DNA of 64,000 bases from Odobenus rosmarus divergens (GCF_000321225.1 NW_004450402.1:988043-1052042), one strand, 5' to 3'. Counted from the stretch's first letter, positions 1-12,599 are shown. The notes: generated by a model from the letters alone, not told the origin. Made by a program: numbers and translations.

Positions 1-2632
1 TATCTTATTCCTTTTCTCTGAAGCTGAACTTCCAATAGAATTCTTAAAGAAGTTTCTGCTTAGGTTGAGCCCAAAGAAATTACATTTGCAGTCATTAGTA
101 AAGGACCATCATGTGGAACCTCTAGACATTGGAGGCTGTGCTTCTAAAGTAAGAAAATAGCCCATTCTTCCTTTCTATTTTTTTGTTTTTGTTTTTGTTC
201 TAAATTGATAGCAATTTCTGCAGTTATCTCCTACCTAAATACATTCTCATGTCTGTCCATTTAGAAGATACCACAAAATTTTCTTCATTTCATAAAAAAG
301 ATTCATGGTAATATGATTACTTAATTAAAAATAATTTAATGTGCTAAATTAATGGGGTGTTGAAAGGAGGCTGGAAGAGTTACCTGGCAATTGATCAGTG
401 TGCTTTATCTTTTAAGACAATACTCATATAAAAATATCTCATAAATCTGAAAGGCCAATTACTTCAGCAGTAGTGGAAACGTTTTTACCAAAGAAAATTG
501 AATTAATGAGAAAGAGATTTTTAATGATACTGAAATGTGGTTTTCCTGAGCTTTTCCTCTTAGGTATCATTATGTGGATCATATGCATATTTTGTTGAAT
601 GTGTTTAAAGAGAGCAAGAGGAACTCTCCTCGGGTAGTCTCCATGGTATTTTAAAACTAAAGAACTTCAGTAAAGAGACAAGCAATAAATAACAAAATAG
701 CTTTACACATTTTGTGATGATATGCCTCTAGTATAAATAACACTGCTGTGTGTTGACTCTTATTTATCATATGAATATAAATTGAGTTTTTTATAGCCAT
801 TACAAATGATTTCACTCTAAGAATCTTTGTTAGTCTTTGGAGGCATTAGGTGGAGACATCTAATAATCAGAATCGTGCTATTATCCTGTAATAAATGAAC
901 TGACCTAATATAAAAGCATACATTCAATATTTATCCAAAATTTGACCTGTTGTAGTTTGATGACATGATCATACAACTCTGGTATATAGTGAACTCCTTG
1001 GAAGATAGATATATACTTTTCCTTTGAACTAAAACTTACAAAACTTCATACAACAAGAAATATTTTGCATGGGGATAGATAAAACCATCTTTGTGACATC
1101 GGGTGCTTAGAACCAACACCTTTAAAAGGATGTTTTAAGGGATTATCAGTGCTTTTGATCAATGCAATTAGGTTTTTTGTGACACTGGCTGATTAGTAAG
1201 AAATAAAAAGTCATGTAATGATGTACAAAAATAAGTATTCTCTGACAAATACAGTTAACGGACTTGATGCTATGAGAATTAGAGAAGATATTTCCCCCAA
1301 ATATGTTTCTACATTACCTAAATCCAAATATAGCCATATAATGAAGCTGGAACTGGTTCCATAATTGTTAACATTTTTATGTGACTTGTATCACATGTTT
1401 ACAGAACTACTCTATGACACTTCTACAGAAGTAATTTAATAGAATATCACTTACAATCATGCTGGAGACAGTTATGTTATACCTCTGTTACATGAAGTTA
1501 TACATACATTTATGATTAGAAAGGAAAGGATAACATGGACTTATAAATCAATCCCAAAATTCATTAACCCAGAAATGTCTCTTCATGATAATGTAAGAAA
1601 GTGAGATATAAGTCCTTTACCAATTTTGTTGGAAGATAAGAGAAACATTTGTCATATGATTATCTATTTTAATAAAATAACTTCCTAAAATAATTAATAA
1701 AATTAGTACTATTACAAGGATTTATTGCATTACAGAAAAGGGGTGTAGGGCTTGGGCCAATTTATAGATTAAAATTACAGTATCTACCAATTGAGGTTGG
1801 AAATTTTACAGATACCACTCCTAAGGTTGACAACATGAGTGGATAAAAAAGGAATAAATGTTCCCATGAAAAATACGTTGGATTTATTACAAAAGATAAA
1901 ATATGTGGCTGGACAGATTATTAGTCTAAAACAAAATGTTTGTATATACAAAACAAAATCCTTGATTGAGGTTGTAGAAAAGTATGCTGGTGTAGAAATG
2001 TCTTTAAGACATTGTTTTCTGTTCCTATTTCCATCCTTAGAGTAGGCTAGGCATTCAAGAATGAAGCTTGCCACAACAAAGATAAACCAATTTCCAGTCT
2101 AAAGGAACCATTTACAATAACCCAGAGTTCCTGTAGCCATTCTACAATGAGGAAACTTGCCTAGGTTGTTCCTTAAAAACAATCTTCTTCAATCTCCTTC
2201 TATATAAAATGACTAAAATAGCTAGTCATTCTCCTTCATGTTGAAATGGTCCAAGGGCAAATCACTGATAAAAATACATATTTATCAATATAACAAAAGG
2301 GTCAAGGGTATTTATCTTTTTGATTGCATAGTTTGCATTCTGTTGTGTCTCCCCGACATTATACTGATTTTAATTTTCTTTGCTCTTAATTTATTCTTCA
2401 CAGCCAATCTATTTAATTATAGTCTGAAAGATGCTTCCTTTTAATGATTTTCTTTGCATATTTCACCTCTTTCAATTACAGTTACCTAAAGAATTATTCT
2501 GGAATGTAGGAGATTATAACCCTAAACTGAGACCATTTCCAATTTCAACAGTGGCAGAAATGTGCAGAGAGTTCTCTTCTTGTTTTTAAGCTGATAGTGT
2601 TTTGAAAGCAAAAGAAATATTAGCCAAGACAG
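1..2632. other. AT-rich sequence, no gene or repeat recognised
   Basis: I read this stretch on both strands and see no SINE, young L1, LTR or long open frame. The reading frames present are short, overlap on opposite strands and have no recognisable domain. It is either unique sequence or repeats too old to recognise by eye. Confidence 0.6.
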
Positions 2633-2638
2633 GCAATG

Positions 2639-2861
2639 AAGAGGGAAGAGGGTCAGAGGGAGAAGCAGACCCCCAGCTGAGCCAGGGAGCCTGATGTGGG
2701 ACTTGCTCAGGTTATGATCCTGGAGTCCCGGGATCAAGTCCCACAATCAGGCTCCCTGCTCAGCAGGGGGTCTGCTTCTCCCTCTGACCCTCTTCCCTCT
2801 TGTGCTCTCTGTCTCTCATTCTCTCTCTCAACTAAATAAATAAAAAATCTTTTAAAAAAAA
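2639..2861 (+). mobile_element. SINEC copy with its 5' half replaced by an inverted copy of itself
   Basis: From about 2704 the + strand reads as the middle and tail of a SINEC: B-box-like region, CT-rich body, then AAATAAATAAA tail ending at 2861. The head of the SINE is missing. In its place, 2639-2703 is the reverse complement of 2737-2801, two 65-base arms with only a few mismatches and a 33-base loop. No target duplication is seen. A fold-back template switch during or after insertion is my inference. Confidence 0.85.
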
Positions 2862-5031
2862 TTTATATGCTTTAAGAGCACAACGTCTTCTCTACAGAAT
2901 TACTATGGTTTGCAGCAAATTCCACATCAACTATGAAATATAAAAGTAGAGAGTTCTATTATTATTTACTGTTATACTCACATTGTTTCGAAATAGAATA
3001 TATATTAATTCAGACATCTGACATTGCTTGACATCAACACAGCATGACCTAGCTTCTGAGTTCTCTGCCTCGATTTCTTTTAACCAAAATAGAAATACAT
3101 TTTCTGTATTTCCTCAGATGTTAATAACAAGGAATTTGAGAGGAAAAGATGCACCCACTTTCAAGTAGTTAATTAACTTATCCAAGAAATGAATAATGGC
3201 TCCAGGTACTATTTTGTAACATTTTAGTCACAATGTTTAAAAGACACAACATTTCTTATTGTCAGTGTTGCTTCTATTTTTACCTGCAAGGTTTCTATAT
3301 ATTCAAAGAGAGTATTTTTAGATTTTAAGCAATTTAAAGAAATACACAAGAAGTTTGTGTTTGATATAGAGATCAACATCTTTCAAAGCCATTCTTTGAT
3401 TTGCTTTATCCAGAAATTCTCTCAATGCAGGTAAAAATATCTATTCATGACGATGTAAATTTTAAGTGTCCCAAATTAATTGTTTGAATATGTCTTCCAT
3501 AAACGTTTGAAAAATGTCGGATATATTATTGACATATTATTGCATATAGTAAAATGGGTGATTTTTAATAAAATTGAGCCCAAAATTCATGTAAGTATTG
3601 AAAAGAGCTGTCATTAATACACAAAACCTTACTTCTTGCCATAATATCCTTATGGGCAAAGCATGAACTAAGTTTAAAGTTACCTACTTCTTTTTCCAAG
3701 GTCAGAGAGCAAACCATATTTTAAAGGAAAGGAATCTGGATACATAATCTACATTTTTTTTTCCAAAGGATAACATGGCCATATATGGCAACATTCAATA
3801 GTAGCGTGAGAACTGAAAAACAAACTAAAGCACTGTTTTCATTAAAATGTGGATATGCAAATCATCATTCTCAAATAGGTCATCTTATGTAATTTTTTTT
3901 TGCAGAAACTTCATGTCACTTGGATTTTTAGCAGAAGTGGCATGCTTTGCTCCAAGCTAACCATTCATTGGACTGAGACAAGCAGATGCTTACTATGATG
4001 GGCATTTGCAACTATAATTTGGGCCTTTGTTGATCAGACATGAGATCTGGAGAAGGGACTGACATTTGATTAGTGAAGTGGTGACAGGACAAAAATTGTT
4101 TTGTGCAGTATAGCTGTTGCCATTTGGAAGATGCTGAAATAAATCTGTGCCCAAGATTCATAATCATCAGAAAACATGTCTGTGAACTAGTTTTTAAATA
4201 GCCATCAGGACACATTTCTGAAATGCTCTACTGCAAAGCTTAATTTCTATTCACAAAATCTCTACAAATGCTGTCACCTGATGTGTTAGCCTAGACCTTT
4301 TTCATTGTTTTATAATGACTCAAATATTTTATGTTAAAATATTGGACTTCTATTATGTAAATAAAGTACTGTGAAAGACAATAAATAAGCGTGTATTGAA
4401 ATGATTAAAGTACATGCTTTCTATATGATTTAGTAAGTTGCTTAACTTTAGAGAAAAATGTCACAGTAACTTTATTATTCTGCCTGGAAGGTATTAGCAT
4501 AAAGGATATTGAATAGAAACAGTCTAACCAATTAGTCCTCTTCTCCTACAGTTTAGTTTTGTGTTTTGAATGTGAGAAAGAAGGCAATAACTAAAATAAG
4601 AACCACAATATCAATGGGTTTCATGGCCATGAGTGAGGTTATCTGAATGTCAACAAATCAATAAAAGACCTCTTTGACCTAATTGACTGTAGTTTTTAAA
4701 TGACCATCCTGATTAAAGACTGCATGACTGCTGAAAAGTTAATGTCATTTATTTCATCAAGAAACAGTGTGGCACAGGCAAAAGTCACTTGGTTAAGGTC
4801 AAAAATCCTGTTTTCCAGTATCACTCCAATCACCCACTGAACGATCTTCCTTAAATTCTCAAACACTCAGTTCAATTGTATGATGTTTCCTCTGGATAGA
4901 GGATATGTAAGCACTTTCTTTTACCTATGCTTCTGGGAATACTTTATCATTTCTTATAGACTGCAGATAAAATAGCTCTTGATTGTACCTTTGGATTATC
5001 ATAAATTTGGGACAAATTTGTTTAATTAAAT
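2862..5031. other. Mostly unique AT-rich sequence
   Basis: No gene, SINE or clear L1 is visible. Around 4780-4890 there is faint resemblance to the CT-rich middle of a MIR, but it is too weak to annotate separately. Confidence 0.5.
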
Positions 5032-5044
5032 AGGTCCACCTTTT

Positions 5045-5242
5045 GGACACCTGGATGGCTCAGTTGGTTAAGTGTTGGCCTTTGGCTCAGGTCATGATCC
5101 CAGGGTCCTGGGATCCAGTCCCCGCATTGGGCTCCTTGCTCATCGGGGAGCCTGCTTCTCCCTCTGCCTGCCGTTCCCCCTGCCTGTGCTCTCTCTCTCT
5201 CTCTCTCTGACAAATAAAAAATAAAATCTTTAAAAAATAAAA
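5045..5242 (+). mobile_element. SINEC copy, full length
   Basis: Complete tRNA-derived head, body with a (CT)n run and an A-rich tail. It is flanked by 'aggtccaccttt' at 5032 and 5243. A third copy of the core, 'gtccacctt', lies at 5602-5610 beyond the neighbouring L1, so the SINE entered the left target duplication of that older L1. Confidence 0.92.
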
Positions 5243-5253
5243 AGGTCCACCTT

Positions 5254-5290
<37 letters not shown>
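5254..5290 (+). repeat. (GT)n then (TA)n microsatellite
   Basis: A GT run passes directly into a TA run. The same junction occurs in the L1 at 8336-8354, so this microsatellite grew from a short internal L1 sequence. Confidence 0.9.
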
Positions 5291-5291
<1 letters not shown>

Positions 5292-5601
5292 CCACATCTT
5301 CTTTAATCATTCATTGGTCGATGGACATCGGGGCTCTTTCCTTAATTTAGCTATTGTTGATAATACTGCTATAAACATTGGGGTGCATGTCTCCCTTCAA
5401 ATCAGTATGTTTGTATCCTTTGGGTAAATATCTAGTAGTGCAATTGCTGGGTCATAAGGAGTTCTATTTTTAACTTTTTGTGGAACCTCCATACTGTTTT
5501 CCAGAGTGACTATAATTTGCATTCCAACCAACAGTGTAAGAGGGTTCCCCTTTCTGTAATTTAAGAAAAAAACAGATGAACATAGGCAATGAAAAAAAAA
5601 A
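5256..5601 (-). mobile_element. Truncated L1 with 5' inversion
   Basis: 5291-5562 is antisense to the L1 ORF2 3' end; the words 'accacatcttcttt' and 'caattgctgggtcat' recur in the L1 copies at 8.4 and 44.5 kb. From about 5563 to 5601 the sequence switches to a sense-strand piece ending in A10. The 'gtccacctt' copies at 5034 and 5602 bracket the whole unit. An inverted 5' part followed by a 3' part with a poly(A) tail is the classical result of L1 twin priming. Confidence 0.75.
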
Positions 5602-5734
5602 GTCCACCTTAAGGAGGAACATAAACAGGTAAAATTGTTGTGTTTAATAACCTACATGACTTAAATAGATCATTAATATTTATAAGAAGTCCTATAAAAG
5701 CAAAAAGGGTTTTGATCATAGAAATGTATAAGTT

Positions 5735-6700
5735 AAAAGGTGGCCATGAGAGTTCTGCTCCTAGTATGGCTGATTAACTCCTAAAAGAACAACCATGCAA
5801 CAGATAGTAACTATAAAGCTTGGACAGAATATTTAGAAAACAAAACAAAGCACACAACAGCTACTTGATACACTAGGTGAACAACTAAAAGCAGACTGGA
5901 GAGAAGTTGAGACTTGGATGAAGAGAACAGAGCTTGAGAACTTCTCTTTTTATCACATTTGGCCAAATGGTAGGCTCTCCAGGCTGAAACATGTGAGTTA
6001 GCTAAAACTCTGATGGAAAACACAAGATCATACTGGCTAGCAGAATTAGAGGACAGTGTTCAAAGCACCACAGCCACTAAAAAGTGAAGATGCAAATCCT
6101 CGAAAAAAAGATGCCAGAAAACAGAAGCTCAAATTAGGCTAATAGCCAAATACCTGATTGACCTTTGAACAACACATGCACAGAGCAGACTCAAAGCAGG
6201 CAATTAAATCAGAGACTGTAGTTTAGTTTACCAAAGTTAATGCTGCTTAGAAAATTACTCTTTGGCAGAACCTAACAAACCAAATTTTCTACAACATAGA
6301 ATTCATAAAAAAGTGCCCAAGATGAAATCCAGAATTACATAACACAGAAACAAGAAAATATGACCCATTCTTTTTTTTTTAAGACACAGAGAGAGAGACA
6401 GCAAGAGAGGGAATATAAGCAGGGGGAGTGGGTGAGGGAGAAGCAGGCTTCCCACTGAGCAGGGAGCCCGATGCAGGACTCAATCCCAGGACCCTGGGAT
6501 CATGACCTGAGCCAAAGGCAGGCGCCCAACGACTGAGCCACCCAGGTGCCCCAATATGACCCATTCTTAAGAGAAAAAAACAATAATGCAATAGAGACCT
6601 ATACCAAATGAAACAAATATTAGAATTACAGAGAAAAACTTTTAAAACACAATAATAACTGCTTGAGGAAGGTGGATTAATAGAAGATTGGAGAGAGGGA
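5735..6700 (+). mobile_element. Ancient HAL1/L1M-type ORF1-region fragment
   Basis: Phrases such as 'agaaaatatgacccattc' followed after the SINE by 'aagagaaaaa', and the general A-rich layout, match the ORF1-side half of old L1M/HAL1 elements from memory. No open frame survives. A SINE interrupts it at 6371-6552. The outer borders are approximate. Confidence 0.55.
6371..6552 (-). mobile_element. SINEC copy
   Basis: Poly(T) start, GA-rich body and the reverse-complement tRNA head ending '...gagccacccaggtgcccc'. Perfect 14-bp target duplication 'aatatgacccattc' at 6357-6370 and 6553-6566. Confidence 0.95.
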
Positions 6701-6739
6701 TAGATATGCAATAAACATGTGTGGTAAAATGTTAACTAT

Positions 6740-7680
6740 AGAATTATGTTCACTTCAAATTCCTTTCAATTTTTAGGTACATTTGAATTTTTTCCATAAT
6801 AAAAAGATGAAAAATAAATGCTTTACAGGAATGAAAAGTATAATAACCCTGAAGAAAAGTATTTGTCTATGTTACTGAAATAAGGTTTAGTTTACTAAAT
6901 TTTCCATATGCATATAAATGGCTCTGCTCAATTGGTCTAGTCAGTTCTATCTGTCAGATAATGTTGAGAAGGATACATAAATATAACCAAATTTATATTT
7001 ATATGTGAACAATTGACTATTATCAGGAAAAAGAAGAGCTGGGTCATAGAGTGAAAATGTTCAAGCTTGAAAGCCAAAAAAACTGTTTTACACAACTGTT
7101 ATTCTTTTCCCAACTGACATTGTTCAAACCAATTTCCTCTGACTTTATATTTCTTAAATTTATAAAATGTAGTTCATTTTATATATCCCCTAGAAATTAT
7201 TGCAAAACCAAATGAAAGAATGTATTTTAAAAAGCATTATATCAACTTAGAAGCATGCTTGAAAAATGATCATTGTATAAGAAGTAAAAACTATATATAT
7301 CTGGCCTACATCAAGGAGTCTCTAAATTAGTAATCTATTGTGTATTGATGGCAGTAAAGGGCAGGAAACTAATAATTATGTATAGCAAAGGACTGATGTG
7401 AGATACTGTCAGGGCACATGCAGAACGGATTCAAAACTGCCATGGCTGGAGTAATGAACAAATGAAGACAACCAAATATGAAGTTGTGCACAAGAGTTAT
7501 CTGGTGCAAATCACCTCTTGCACCATACTTTTCCACTTGTTCCTCCCTTAAATCCAATCCAATACAGAGTTACTATCAAGAGGATGGTCCATTGAAATCT
7601 CTGCAAATTACTGAGGAAAAAAGGTTATTAAAATGAACCACAATCAACAATCTAGCCACTGTTCCTTACATCATACTTAA
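6740..7680. other. No feature recognised
   Basis: AT-rich sequence without recognisable SINE, L1 or coding content. Frames here are under 65 codons and have no domain signature. Confidence 0.5.
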
Positions 7681-7685
7681 TATTC

Positions 7686-9500
7686 TTTTTTTAATTTAAT
7701 TTTATTATGTTATGTTAGTCACCATACATTACATCATTAGCTTTTGATGTTGTGTTCCATGATTCATTGTTTGCGTATAACACCCAGTGCTCCAAGCAAT
7801 ATGAGCCCTCCTTAATACCCATCACCAGGCTAACACATCCCCCCCCCAAAACCCTCAGTTTGTTTCTCAGAGTCCATAGTCTCTCATGGTTTGTCTCTCC
7901 CTCCGATTCCCCCCCTTCACTTTTCCCCTTCCTACTATTTTTTTTTAACATATAATGTATTATTTGTTTCAGAGGTACAGGTCTGTGATTCATCAGTCTT
8001 ACACAATTCACGGCGCTCGCCATAGCACATACCCTCCCCTATGTCTATCACCCAGCCACCCCATCCCTCCCACCCCCCACCACTCCAGCAACCCTCAGTT
8101 TGTTTCCTGAGATTAAGAGTCTCTTATGGTTTGTCTCCCTCTCTTGTTTCATTTTTTCCTCCCTTCCCCTATGGTCCTCTGTCTTGTTTCTCAAATTCCT
8201 CATATCAATGAGATCATATGATACTTGTCTTTCTCTGATTGACTTATTTCACTTAACATAATACCCTCTAGTTCCAACAACATCATTGCAAATGGCAAGA
8301 TTTCAGGTTTTTTTGATGGCTGCATAATATTCCATTGTGTGTGTATATATATACCCCATATCTTCTTTATCAATTCATCTGTTGATCACATCTTGGCTCT
8401 TTCCACAGTTTGGCTATTGTGGACATTGCTGTTATAAACAGTGAGGTGCACATACCCCTTAGGATCACTACATTTGTATCTTGTATCTTTGGGGTAAATA
8501 CCCAAGAGTGCAATTGCTGGGTCATAGGGTAGCTCTATTTTCAACTTTTTGAGGAAACTCCATATTGTTTTCCAAAGTGGCTGCTCCAGCTTGCATTCCC
8601 ACCAACAGTGTAGGAGGGTTCCCCTTTCTCTGCATCCTCGCTAACATCTGTCGTTTCCTGACTTGTTCATTTTAGCCATTCTGACTAGTGTGAGGTGGTA
8701 TCTCATTGAAGTTTTGATTTATCTTTCCCTAATGCCGAGTGATGTTGAACACTTTTTCATGTGTCTATTGGCCATTTGTATATCTTCTTGGCAGAAATGT
8801 CTTCTGCCCATTTCTTGATTGGATTATTTGTTCTTTGGGTGTTGAGTTTGATAAGTTCTTTATAGATTTTGGATACTATCCCTTTATCTGATATGTCATT
8901 TGCAAATATCTTCTCCAGTTCTGTCAGTTGTCTTTGGGTTTTGTGGACTGTTTCTTTTGCTGTGCAAAAGCTTTTTATCTTGATGAAATCCCAATAGTTC
9001 ATTTTTGCCCTTGCTTCCCTTGTCTTTGGCGATGTTTCTAGGAAGAAGTTGCTGCAGCTAAGGTTGAAGAGGTTGCTGTCTGTGTTCTCCTTTAGGATTT
9101 TGATGGATTCCTGTCTCATGTTTAGGTCTTTCAACCATTTTGAGTCTATTTTTGTGTATGGTGTAAGGAAATGGCCCAGTTTCATTCTTCTCCATGTGGC
9201 TGTCCAATTTACCCAACATCATTTGTTGAAGAGACTGTCTTTTTTCCATTGGACATTCTTTCCTGCTTTGTTGAAGATTAGTTGACCATAGAGTTGAGGG
9301 TCCATTTCCGGGCTCTCTATTTTGTTCCTTTGACCTATGTGTCTGTTTTTGTGCCAGTACCATACTGTCTTGATGATGACAGCTTTGTAATAAAGCTTGA
9401 AGTCCAGTATTGTGATGCCACCGGCTTTGCTTTTCTTTTTCAACATTCCTCTGGCTATTCGGGGTCTTTTCTGGTTCCATACAATTTCATGATTCATATT
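7686..9500 (-). mobile_element. L1 3' end, 5'-truncated, about 1.8 kb
   Basis: The + strand begins with the T-rich complement of an L1 tail, then the carnivore L1 3' UTR ('aacacccagtgctcc'), then ORF2 in antisense. On the minus strand, 8757-9185 translates to a typical ORF2 C-terminal segment with words like 'MNYWDFIKIKSFCTAKE'. 9219-9480 continues upstream in two shifted frames, so ORF2 is broken. It has no RT domain and cannot be active. Confidence 0.93.
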
Positions 9501-11340
9501 TTAACCAACAGACATGATGATCCTTTAATGAAGGATGACACCTTAATGAACAATCATCTTGAAGGAAAGGAGAACTACTCTGGGAGTACCAACACTTAAT
9601 TTACTGGTTTGGCAGGAGGGTAGGGAAGAAGCAGTCTTGCTATCTGAAAAATAGATCTCTGAAGGTTGTACAGTCTGCCTTTTCACATAAAACTCATGTA
9701 GACCCAGTGGTGCCACTAACCTCCAAAATAATTCTAAACTTAGATAGACATCCCCAAGGAAGAAGTACAGGAAAAACTGTACCTCCACAATACTGAGAAT
9801 CTATAGAGATGAAAAATGGTAAATGACTTTACTTGGGGTTTATAATTCTTAGTTATCTTAGGAATCCCACAGATTGAATGCATAGTAAAACAAGAGTGTA
9901 AATATGAAAATGAAATAATGACAGATATTAAATTTGGTGAAATAATCTCATCTTAAATTGAACAGTTTTGGGAGTTGAAAGAGCGCTTTGATTAGTGCAT
10001 TTTAAATAGAAAATATGTATCTCAGTGAATAGTGACTGATATGCAGGATTTAATACCACTGAGTCATTAAAACAAGAGCAAATGCCTTAGTCCGTTAAAA
10101 TAAATCCTATGGTGTTAGATATTTGTTAAGGTAAAAACTTAATTCTAATACATATTGAAAGTTCCAACCTTTGATAGAATTTTGAGCCTAAATAGACAAT
10201 ATCACATAGACTCATTTATATTTGTGAAAAAGGAAATTATCAGTTATATTAAAATAGGGCTAAATACAAAGACTATTGTAACTGGGTAAAATTTGGAAAT
10301 TTTCAAGTCTGAATTTAACACACACTTGTTATACATGTTGTACATAAACATTTTTATAAGACTCAAAACAAAGCTATGAAGTAATTTACAATAATAATTT
10401 TAGAGCTGTACAGTAAAAACTAACATATTTTTTCTTTAGCATAATGTACATAATGTATTAATAAAGTACTATTTAAATATACATATGAAAAACAAAAGGA
10501 CCTTTTCCTTAAGTATCTGATAGTCTAAAATGAAGACATGTACAAAAATAATTAAAATTCTAGGATTAAATTGACATGTGCCATTGAAGAGATGTACATA
10601 AAATGCTAAAGGATTTCAGAGAAGATTCTACTTCCAGCTATAAAAAGGACAGGCACCAATCTAAAGTTAATGACTTGGTATCCGGTGACTAGAAGTGAAT
10701 TAAGTAATTGAGTTAAATATAAAGTAAAATGTTGGCAATGCAAAATCCTTCATTAATGTATCACTTGAGATGCTGAGGAGAGATCATAGTAAAATCCACT
10801 CTACATTTCCTTTCCTTCCTAAAAGGGATCCAAATAACATAATATAGCTTTTACTTTATGATTCAGTGTCTTCATTATAGTTGTGGGTTACTCTTGGGCA
10901 CTCGAGTGGAACATTCTATAATGGTTCAGCTAAAAATGGTATTGTACATGAGGTAAAAGGTATAGCAACTACAGTGGAAACTAGAACTTGATTTCTTAAA
11001 AGTATGTCAACCATTTTTTTAAATGGTGATTTTGGTCTTCAGAGTGTTGACTGAAGGATGTACAGTTAAAGGAATTTCTATGTTTTTTTGCATAGTCACG
11101 TGTGAGACTATGTGTGTGTGTGTATGTGCGTGTATGTATGTATGAATGTATGTATTTACAGATATAAGTAGAGAATCAAAGGCCAAAGCTGTCATTTTCC
11201 AAATGGCTTTCTCCAGTATTCTTTAACTCTGGAGTACCATTCAAAATAGCATCTAATTTATATACCACAAAAACAAGCTCCTCATTGAGAACCACGCTCC
11301 TTCATATGAACCTGCACCCATCATTCTAGGTCACTTAAAA
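9501..11340. other. No gene or recognisable transposon
   Basis: AT-rich sequence. The only ordered feature is a GT-rich microsatellite near 11.1 kb, listed separately. Confidence 0.5.
11108..11156 (+). repeat. Imperfect (TG)n/(TATG)n microsatellite
   Basis: A run of alternating TG passes into TATG units ending near 11156. Confidence 0.8.
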
Positions 11341-11347
11341 CACAGCT

Positions 11348-11547
11348 GGGGGCGCCTGGGTGGCTCAGATGGTTAAGCATCTGCCTTCGGCTCAGGTCGT
11401 GATCCCAGGGTCCTGGGATCGAGCCCCACATCAGGCTCCTTGCTCGGCGGGGAGCCTGCTTCTCGCTCTCCCTCTACTGTTCCCCCTGCTTGTGCTCTCT
11501 CACTTTCTCTATCAAATAAATAAATAAAACCTTAAAAAAAAAAAAAA
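11348..11547 (+). mobile_element. SINEC copy, full length
   Basis: Begins 'ggggcgcctgggtggctc', keeps A- and B-box regions, and ends in a (TAAA) and A13 tail. No obvious target duplication, so one flank may have been lost. First of three SINEs within 710 bp. Confidence 0.92.
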
Positions 11548-11597
11548 TGTGACCATGGGTTATAAATGGTAACTGACCATGTCAAGAATCTGTGGTA

Positions 11598-11832
11598 GGG
11601 GTGCCTGGGTGGCTCAGTTGGTTAAACCGCTGCCTTCGGCTCAGGTCATGATCCCAGGGTCCTGGGATCGAGCCCCGCATCCGGCTCCCTGCTCATGCAG
11701 GAAGCCTGCTTCTCCCTCTGCCTGCCGCTCCCCTGCTTGTGCTCTCTCCCTCTCTCTCCCTCTCTCTCTCTCTCGCTATCTCTCTCTGTGTGTCAAATAA
11801 ATAAATAAAATCTTTAAAAAAAAATAAAAAAA
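11598..11832 (+). mobile_element. SINEC copy, full length with long CT tract
   Basis: Complete head and body, expanded (CT)n region and A-rich tail. Perfect 14-bp duplication 'aagaatctgtggta' at 11584-11597 and 11833-11846. Confidence 0.95.
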
Positions 11833-11855
11833 AAGAATCTGTGGTAAATTTTCTT

Positions 11856-12058
11856 TTTTTTTTAAAGATTTATTTATTTATTTAAGAGAGAGCTAGAGAG
11901 AGAGAGAGCACAAGAAGGGGGGAGGAACAGAGGGAGAGGGAGAAGCAGACTCCCCGCTGAGCAGGGAACACAATGCGGGGCTCAATCTCAGGACCCTGGG
12001 ATCATGACCTGAGCTAAAGGCAGACTCTTAACTGACTGAGTCACCCAGGTGCGCTCTT
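11856..12058 (-). mobile_element. SINEC copy, opposite orientation to its neighbour
   Basis: Poly(T) start and complement of the tRNA head at the right end. The 16-bp duplication 'tgtggtaaattttctt' lies at 11840-11855 and 12059-12074. It overlaps the right target duplication of the preceding SINE, so the same short site was used twice. The pair lies tail to tail with about 23 bp between. Confidence 0.95.
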
Positions 12059-12256
12059 TGTGGTAAATTTTCTTAAAGAAAACATGATCCAATGTCTAAA
12101 TATTTTTATCATCATAGGAAGATATTTCTATATACCTGACAATAGGTAATATATATTCTTTAGTTTAATACTATATACTACATAGTATATACAGTATGTG
12201 TGTGTGTATAAATGTAGCATATATGGTATTATACTAGTTTTATATTATATCCTACA

Positions 12257-12472
12257 TCAGGGGCTCATGAGCTTTTCCTGTAAATATTAAGTAATAAAAA
12301 TTCTAGGCTTTGTGGGTCATATGATCTGTCTGAACTATTTATTTATTTGTTATTTAATTCATTCATTCAATTATTCATTCATTCAACAACCTTAAACCAT
12401 TTTTAGGGCCCTATTAAGAAAAATCAGAGGTCAGATTTGGTCTGTGGGCTGTGGTCTACAATCCTATCTTAC
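12257..12472 (+). mobile_element. Non-autonomous hAT-Charlie-type DNA transposon remnant
   Basis: Starts 'caggggctcatgag', contains 'taggctttgtgggtcatat' and ends near 'tttggtctgtgggctgtggtc'. These match a common hAT-Charlie MITE (MER58-like) from memory. An ATTC/ATTT-rich expansion sits in the middle. Family name uncertain. Confidence 0.55.
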
Positions 12473-12599
12473 TTCATTTTACAAGATAGAAACTTGAAAT
12501 TAAATGCACTGTCCTCAAATCATCACACATTTTCAACAAATAAGTCTACTTCTCTTTACATAAGTCTTTCTGTCAGAAATACATTTCCCATTTCCCATT

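Noticed and set aside
7752..7955. Recurrent frame 'HDSLFAYNTQCSKQYEPSLIP' and relatives at 17.7, 31.1, 44.1, 52.5, 57.2 and 59.6 kb
   Set aside because: This is the antisense translation of the L1 3' UTR.
11348..11548. SINE heads as possible tRNA genes
   Set aside because: They keep A- and B-box-like words from the ancestral tRNA but do not fold into a cloverleaf and continue into the CT-rich SINE body and A tail.
11579..11800. Frames such as 'AWVAQLVKPLPSAQVMIPG', which recur at 6.4, 16.0, 26.1, 46.4, 50.3, 53.0 and 62.7 kb
   Set aside because: They are translations of the SINEC head, not genes. The repeated wording is due to the SINE.
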